A stretch of DNA of 10,390 nucleotides, taken from positions 1 to 10,390 of the forward strand of contig CALBGD010000315.1 of assembly GCA_937893735.1 (NCBI GenBank). The letters run 5' to 3'. This DNA is from an uncultured Clostridia bacterium (GTDB taxonomy: Bacteria > Bacillota > Clostridia > Oscillospirales > Ruminococcaceae). Made by a program: the position numbers and the translations under genes. Every line of letters starts with the position of its first letter. Position 1 is the first letter of the stretch. Shown here one piece after another: positions 7,901-10,390 of this stretch. The notes below the pieces were generated by a model. The model ran no database searches, was not told the DNA's origin, and was given only the letters and a program-made list of their open reading frames with translations.

Positions 7901-7950
7901 AATAGAGGGCAACAGGGGGCACAATTAATTCCGAATTATGAATTCCGAAT

Positions 7951-9111
7951 TTAAATTATCGCTGGTTTCGCGGTGAAATCTGAGCCGCAGGGAAGCGGTT
8001 TTTCCAGCGCCAGCGCCCAGATGTCCCGGCAGCGGGATTGGAACGCGCCCTGCCTGTGCGCCTCCCGGGAGGTATCCATCAGCGCCTTAAGCGAGGTATC
8101 CAGCGGAAGCGCGCAGCCCGCCGCCTTTGCCGCCGAGAGTATCTCCCGCCCCCGGGAGTTCATGCCGAGAATGCGTATATATGCGTCCTTTTCCCGGAGC
8201 ATTTTCTTCTCCACCCCGAGGAACGCGCACAGCACCGCCCGTCTTATCCTTGCGAGGGTGTAGCGCTTGGTTTTCGTGAGGAAATACAGCTCCTCCAGCG
8301 AGCACGCGCGGCGAACCGCCTTGTACAGCCTTTCGCCCAGCCCCTGAGCCGCGTCGTAGACCTGCTCGAAATCTTCCGGCTTCATCATGCGGAGCTTCGC
8401 GAGTATCGCAGGCTCCAGGCGGCGCAGGTCGGCGGCAGGGGAGCCGATATCCGGCGCAAATGCGGAGTAGCCCTCCCCGGAGAGTATCAGCTTCCTTATC
8501 GCGGAGGCGCTGGCGAATTTCCCGGCGGTGTCCGCGCTGTCGTGCTGTGCGCCCTCGCGCTGGACCGTTACCGGCTCGATGGCGCTGCCGATGTCGTCCA
8601 GAGCCTTGATGTACTCCACGGCGAGGGTGTTGTTCGGTGAGCTTATCGTTTCGTACACGTCCGGGGTGTAGAACTTATTGACCGCCTCCGCGAGGGCGGC
8701 GGGATAGCTCTTCCCGTTGGTCATAAGAAGCTGGAAGAAGTCGGAGTGCACCGCGTATTCCACGGCTCCGGCGGCTTCCCGCAGGGCGGCGACGTCCCCG
8801 GATTCGCTGCCGAATGAGAGCATATCCACGCAGCCCAGCGCGGAAATTATCCCCACTGCACCGCGCGCGAAGCCCTCGGCGGCGCACAGGCTGTATCTCA
8901 CTGGGAGCTCCAGCACGAGGTCTGCGCCGTTTTCAAGGGCGGTCTTAGCCCGGACGAATTTGTCGCATACCGCGGCGTCCCCGCGCTGCGTGAAATCCCC
9001 GCTCATCACGGAAACTATATGAGTCGCGCCGAGCGCGCGGGTCTGTTCAAGCTGGAACTTATGCCCATAGTGGAATGGATTGTATTCGCAGATAACTGCT
9101 GCTGTTTTCAT
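7951..9111 (-). CDS. tmcAL: tRNA(Met) cytidine acetate ligase TmcAL
   Basis: A 386-residue cytoplasmic enzyme, the usual length of the family. TmcAL uses acetate and ATP to make N4-acetylcytidine at the wobble position (C34) of elongator tRNA(Met), through an acetyl-adenylate. The nucleotidyltransferase signature CEYNPFHYGHKFQLE (8-22) holds the HxGH motif. VSVMSGDFTQRGD (33-45), LELPVRYSLCAAEGFARG (67-84), SPNNTLAVEYIKAL (158-171) and SASAIRKL (201-208) match the family. The rest is the helical RNA-binding part. The ATG at 9111 is supported by GGAGG 7 nt upstream. It is divergent from ackA across a 450-bp control region. A gene that consumes acetate beside one for acetate kinase is a sensible pairing, but a regulatory link is inference. 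Confidence 0.93.
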   Translation of the reverse strand: MKTAAVICEYNPFHYGHKFQLEQTRALGATHIVSVMSGDFTQRGDAAVCDKFVRAKTALENGADLVLELPVRYSLCAAEGFARGAVGIISALGCVDMLSFGSESGDVAALREAAGAVEYAVHSDFFQLLMTNGKSYPAALAEAVNKFYTPDVYETISSPNNTLAVEYIKALDDIGSAIEPVTVQREGAQHDSADTAGKFASASAIRKLILSGEGYSAFAPDIGSPAADLRRLEPAILAKLRMMKPEDFEQVYDAAQGLGERLYKAVRRACSLEELYFLTKTKRYTLARIRRAVLCAFLGVEKKMLREKDAYIRILGMNSRGREILSAAKAAGCALPLDTSLKALMDTSREAHRQGAFQSRCRDIWALALEKPLPCGSDFTAKPAII

Positions 9112-9136
9112 ATTTTTTCCTCCGGACAGGCTGACG

Positions 9137-9169
9137 ATAAAGGTGCACGCGCCGCGTAAGCGCCTTTAT
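9137..9169 (-). promoter_or_regulatory. Hairpin in the tmcAL 5' leader
   Basis: On the minus strand ATAAAGGCGC (9160-9169) pairs with GCACCTTTAT (9137-9146), ten positions with one C/A mismatch. The 13-nt loop region contains ACGC/GCGT and can pair further. It ends about 15 nt before the Shine-Dalgarno sequence of tmcAL, a position where it could affect translation or mRNA stability. No terminator-like U tract follows. Confidence 0.5.
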
Positions 9170-9208
9170 TCCCACTGTTTAGTTTGGTTATTGATATCAG
9201 GTCAGTGT

Positions 9209-9225
9209 GATAACTGCTAGTTATC
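9209..9225. promoter_or_regulatory. Perfect palindrome at the predicted tmcAL transcription start, operator candidate
   Basis: GATAACT-GCT-AGTTATC is a perfect 7-3-7 inverted repeat. It lies immediately downstream of the proposed tmcAL -10 box (9229-9234), covering the expected start site near 9222. That is a typical place for a repressor operator; alternatively it forms a hairpin at the 5' end of the mRNA. No regulator gene is present in the window to pair with it. Confidence 0.45.
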
Positions 9226-9228
9226 TAT

Positions 9229-9257
9229 ATTTTACATCAAATCCCGTGATAATTCAA
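9229..9257 (-). promoter_or_regulatory. Putative sigma-A promoter of tmcAL
   Basis: On the minus strand, TTGAAT (9252-9257) and TAAAAT (9229-9234) are separated by 17 nt in an A/T-rich stretch. The start would fall near 9222, giving a leader of about 110 nt that contains the palindrome and the hairpin before tmcAL. It may also drive the downstream DUF4380-murL-murD2 unit by read-through. Confidence 0.6.
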
Positions 9258-9275
9258 TATTTTTTGAAAAAAGAC

Positions 9276-9304
9276 TTGATTTTTTTGTCGGAAAGTAATA
9301 GAAT
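9276..9304 (+). promoter_or_regulatory. Putative sigma-A promoter of ackA
   Basis: TTGATT (9276-9281) and TAGAAT (9299-9304) have 17-nt spacing. The start would be near 9311, so the ackA message would carry a leader of about 250 nt containing the whole structured element at 9333-9509. The -35 boxes of this promoter and of the divergent tmcAL promoter are about 18 bp apart, so the two could influence each other. Confidence 0.6.
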
Positions 9305-9332
9305 AATATTGTGTTATGCAAAATCTCTGATT

Positions 9333-9509
9333 GTCAGACTGCCGATAAGCCCTCATCTTCTGCGCTGGGCGAAAGCTTAGCTGCGCGGCGTCCGTGCCGC
9401 GCTATTGGCTTTCGCTTGTGACATCGTGTCACAACTCCGCTTCACGGCAGGCACTTAGCCTAGCTGTGAAGCGGGTTCTTAGAATCTGAGGGCTTCTCGG
9501 CGGTCTGAC
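9333..9509 (+). repeat. Cloverleaf-like structured element, copy B (ackA 5' leader)
   Basis: The 24-nt ends (9333-9356 and 9486-9509, GTCAGAC...GTCTGAC) pair with 21 Watson-Crick pairs, one U-G pair and two mismatches. TTCT/AGAA (9358-9361 with 9481-9484) extends the stem. Arm 1 pairs GCGAAAGC (9369-9376) with GCTTTCGC (9408-9415), a 6x5 internal loop, then GCGCGGC (9383-9389) with GCCGCGC (9396-9402), loop GTCCGT. Arm 2 is TTGTGACA-TCG-TGTCACAA (9416-9434). Arm 3 pairs CCGCTTCAC (9437-9445) with GTGAAGCGG (9466-9474), and AGGC/GCCT can pair inside its loop. It lies between the ackA promoter and the ackA start, in sense orientation, ending 52 nt before the ATG. Copy A matches it in architecture and in the arm 1 and arm 2 apical sequences. 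No protein-coding frame is seen here. Confidence 0.75.
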
Positions 9510-9561
9510 GGATATTTTGATTTTGTAATTGAAAATCTGCAATAAGGAAGGAATTCAAGAC

Positions 9562-10390
9562 ATGAAAATTCTGGTTATCAACGCCGGCAGCTCTTCACTT
9601 AAGTATCAGCTCCTGAACATGGAGGACGAGAGCGTTATCGCAAAGGGCAACTGCGACCGTATCGGCATCGACGGACATATCAAGCACACCACATTCGACG
9701 GTAGGGTAGTTGAGCAGGACAGCAAGTTCCCGACCCATACCGAGGCTTTCGAGAAGCTGGTAGAGGTGCTCACCTCCGGCGAGGGCAAGGTCATCGACAG
9801 CATGGACGAGATCTCCGCGGTAGGCCACAGAATAGTACAGGGCGCCGAGGTATTCAGCAAGACTACTCTCGTTACCGACGAGGTTATCCAGCAGATAGAC
9901 GACCTGGCAGAGCTCGCTCCGGTACATAACCACCCCCACGCGCTCGCACTGAGAGCCTGCAAGAAGGTAATTCCCGCAACAACACCGCAGGTAGTCGTAT
10001 TCGACACCGCGTTCCATTCCACAATGCCGGAGAAGGCGTTCATGTATGGACTTCCCTACGAGTGCTACGAGAAGCTTCACGTAAGAAAGTACGGCTTCCA
10101 CGGAACCTCCCACAGATTCGTTACACAGGCGCTTGCTGACGCAATGGGCAAGGACATCAAGGATCTTAAGATCGTTTCCTGCCACCTCGGCAACGGCTCC
10201 TCCATCACAGCAGTTGACGGCGGAAAGTCCATCGATACCTCCATGGGCTTCACTCCCCTTGACGGCGTTATCATGGGCACACGCTGCGGCAGCGTTGACC
10301 CCTCCGCTGTAACATTCGTTGCAAACAAGCTGGGACTCACCCCGAACGAGATGAGCGACTACATGAACAAGAAGTCCGGCTTCCTCGGAA
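9562..10390 (+). CDS. ackA: Acetate kinase (partial, 3' end outside window)
   Basis: The first 276 residues of a family usually near 400; the frame is open at the window edge. Acetate kinase interconverts acetyl phosphate plus ADP with acetate plus ATP and is the last, ATP-yielding step of acetate fermentation in the cytoplasm. Active-site features of the ASKHA fold are all present: N7 in VINAGSSSLKY (5-15), R90 in VGHR (87-90), D148 in VVFDTAFH (145-152), H180 in YGFHGTSH (177-184), HLGNGSS (208-214) and R241 in MGTRCGSVDPS (238-248). After VGHR the sequence reads IVQGAE where many relatives have VVHGGE. The ATG at 9562 follows AAGGAAGG about 10 nt upstream. No pta is visible upstream; the gene has its own promoter and a long structured leader. 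Confidence 0.96.
   Translation, partial: MKILVINAGSSSLKYQLLNMEDESVIAKGNCDRIGIDGHIKHTTFDGRVVEQDSKFPTHTEAFEKLVEVLTSGEGKVIDSMDEISAVGHRIVQGAEVFSKTTLVTDEVIQQIDDLAELAPVHNHPHALALRACKKVIPATTPQVVVFDTAFHSTMPEKAFMYGLPYECYEKLHVRKYGFHGTSHRFVTQALADAMGKDIKDLKIVSCHLGNGSSITAVDGGKSIDTSMGFTPLDGVIMGTRCGSVDPSAVTFVANKLGLTPNEMSDYMNKKSGFLG

Larger units (their letters stand above)
7772..7944 (-). repeat. Cloverleaf-like structured element, copy A (between tmcAL and the DUF4380-like gene)
   Basis: Read on the minus strand, 18-nt terminal arms (7927-7944 and 7772-7789, built of AATTCGGAATT units) pair with two mismatches. An extension helix GTGCC/GGCAC (7918-7922 with 7793-7797) follows. Arm 1 pairs GTTGCCC (7907-7913) with GGGCAAC (7870-7876), then a 6x5 internal loop, then GGGCGGC (7894-7900) with GCCGCCC (7882-7888), loop GTCCT. 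Arm 2 is GCGCAGACA-TCG-TGTCTGCGC (7848-7868). Arm 3 pairs CGCGGCGG (7837-7844) with CCGCCGCG (7802-7809) around 27 nt. The element starts 6 nt after the tmcAL stop codon and ends 22 nt before the next ATG, filling the gap. The A/T-rich inverted termini also fit a MITE-like insertion. The copy at 9333-9509 has the same layout. Confidence 0.7.

Noticed and set aside
7842..7913. CRISPR array or tandem repeats in the GC-rich gap
   Set aside because: The repeats are inverted hairpin arms, not direct repeats with spacers, and no cas gene is present.
7733..7924. Minus-strand frame of 63 codons through the intergenic gap
   Set aside because: It runs through the inverted repeats of copy A, is Arg-rich and has no start signal; the gap is better explained as a structured element.
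9333..9509. tRNA or tRNA-like gene suggested by the cloverleaf shape
   Set aside because: The arms are far longer than tRNA arms, there is no anticodon or T-loop consensus, and the closing stem of more than 20 bp does not fit an acceptor stem.
9595..10340. Minus-strand frames opposite ackA
   Set aside because: Antisense shadows of a gene with all acetate kinase active-site motifs.

Overview
The window looks like a chromosomal piece of an anaerobic Gram-positive Clostridia bacterium, most likely Ruminococcus-like (Oscillospiraceae). The evidence is GC-rich codon use, strong GGAGG ribosome binding sites, sigma-A promoters, a TmcAL-type tRNA(Met) enzyme, a fermentative acetate kinase and a large secreted Fn3-type protein. 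The genus is inferred; no rRNA or marker search was possible.

Layout: (1) 1-3813, minus strand: the first 1271 codons of a very large secreted protein, open at the left window edge, with its own near-consensus promoter (3867-3895). (2) 3814-4090: intergenic, holding that promoter and an inverted repeat downstream of the next operon. (3) 4091-7749, minus strand: a tight three-gene unit, a DUF4380/mutarotase-like protein, then a MurL-type epimerase, then a MurD2-type ligase. MurD2 and MurL form the alternative route to D-glutamate in peptidoglycan: L-Glu is added to UDP-MurNAc-L-Ala and then epimerised in place, instead of free D-Glu being made by a racemase. (4) 7750-7950: an intergenic gap filled by a cloverleaf-like structured element. 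(5) 7951-9111, minus strand: tmcAL. (6) 9112-9561: a divergent control region with promoters for tmcAL and ackA, a palindrome at the predicted tmcAL start site, a hairpin in the tmcAL leader, and a second cloverleaf-like element in the ackA leader. (7) 9562-10390, plus strand: the first 276 codons of ackA, open at the right edge.

The most striking feature is the pair of elements at 7772-7944 (minus) and 9333-9509 (plus). They are almost the same length (173 and 177 nt). Each has a long closing stem, a short extension helix and three arms. The first arm has the same 6x5 internal loop in both copies. Apical sequences are shared (GGCGTCC..TGCC and GACATCGTGTC) while the supporting stems differ in sequence yet stay paired. 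Both copies are in the sense orientation just upstream of a start codon. This is what a conserved structured RNA family, or a mobile structured repeat, would look like, and I cannot assign it to a family I know.
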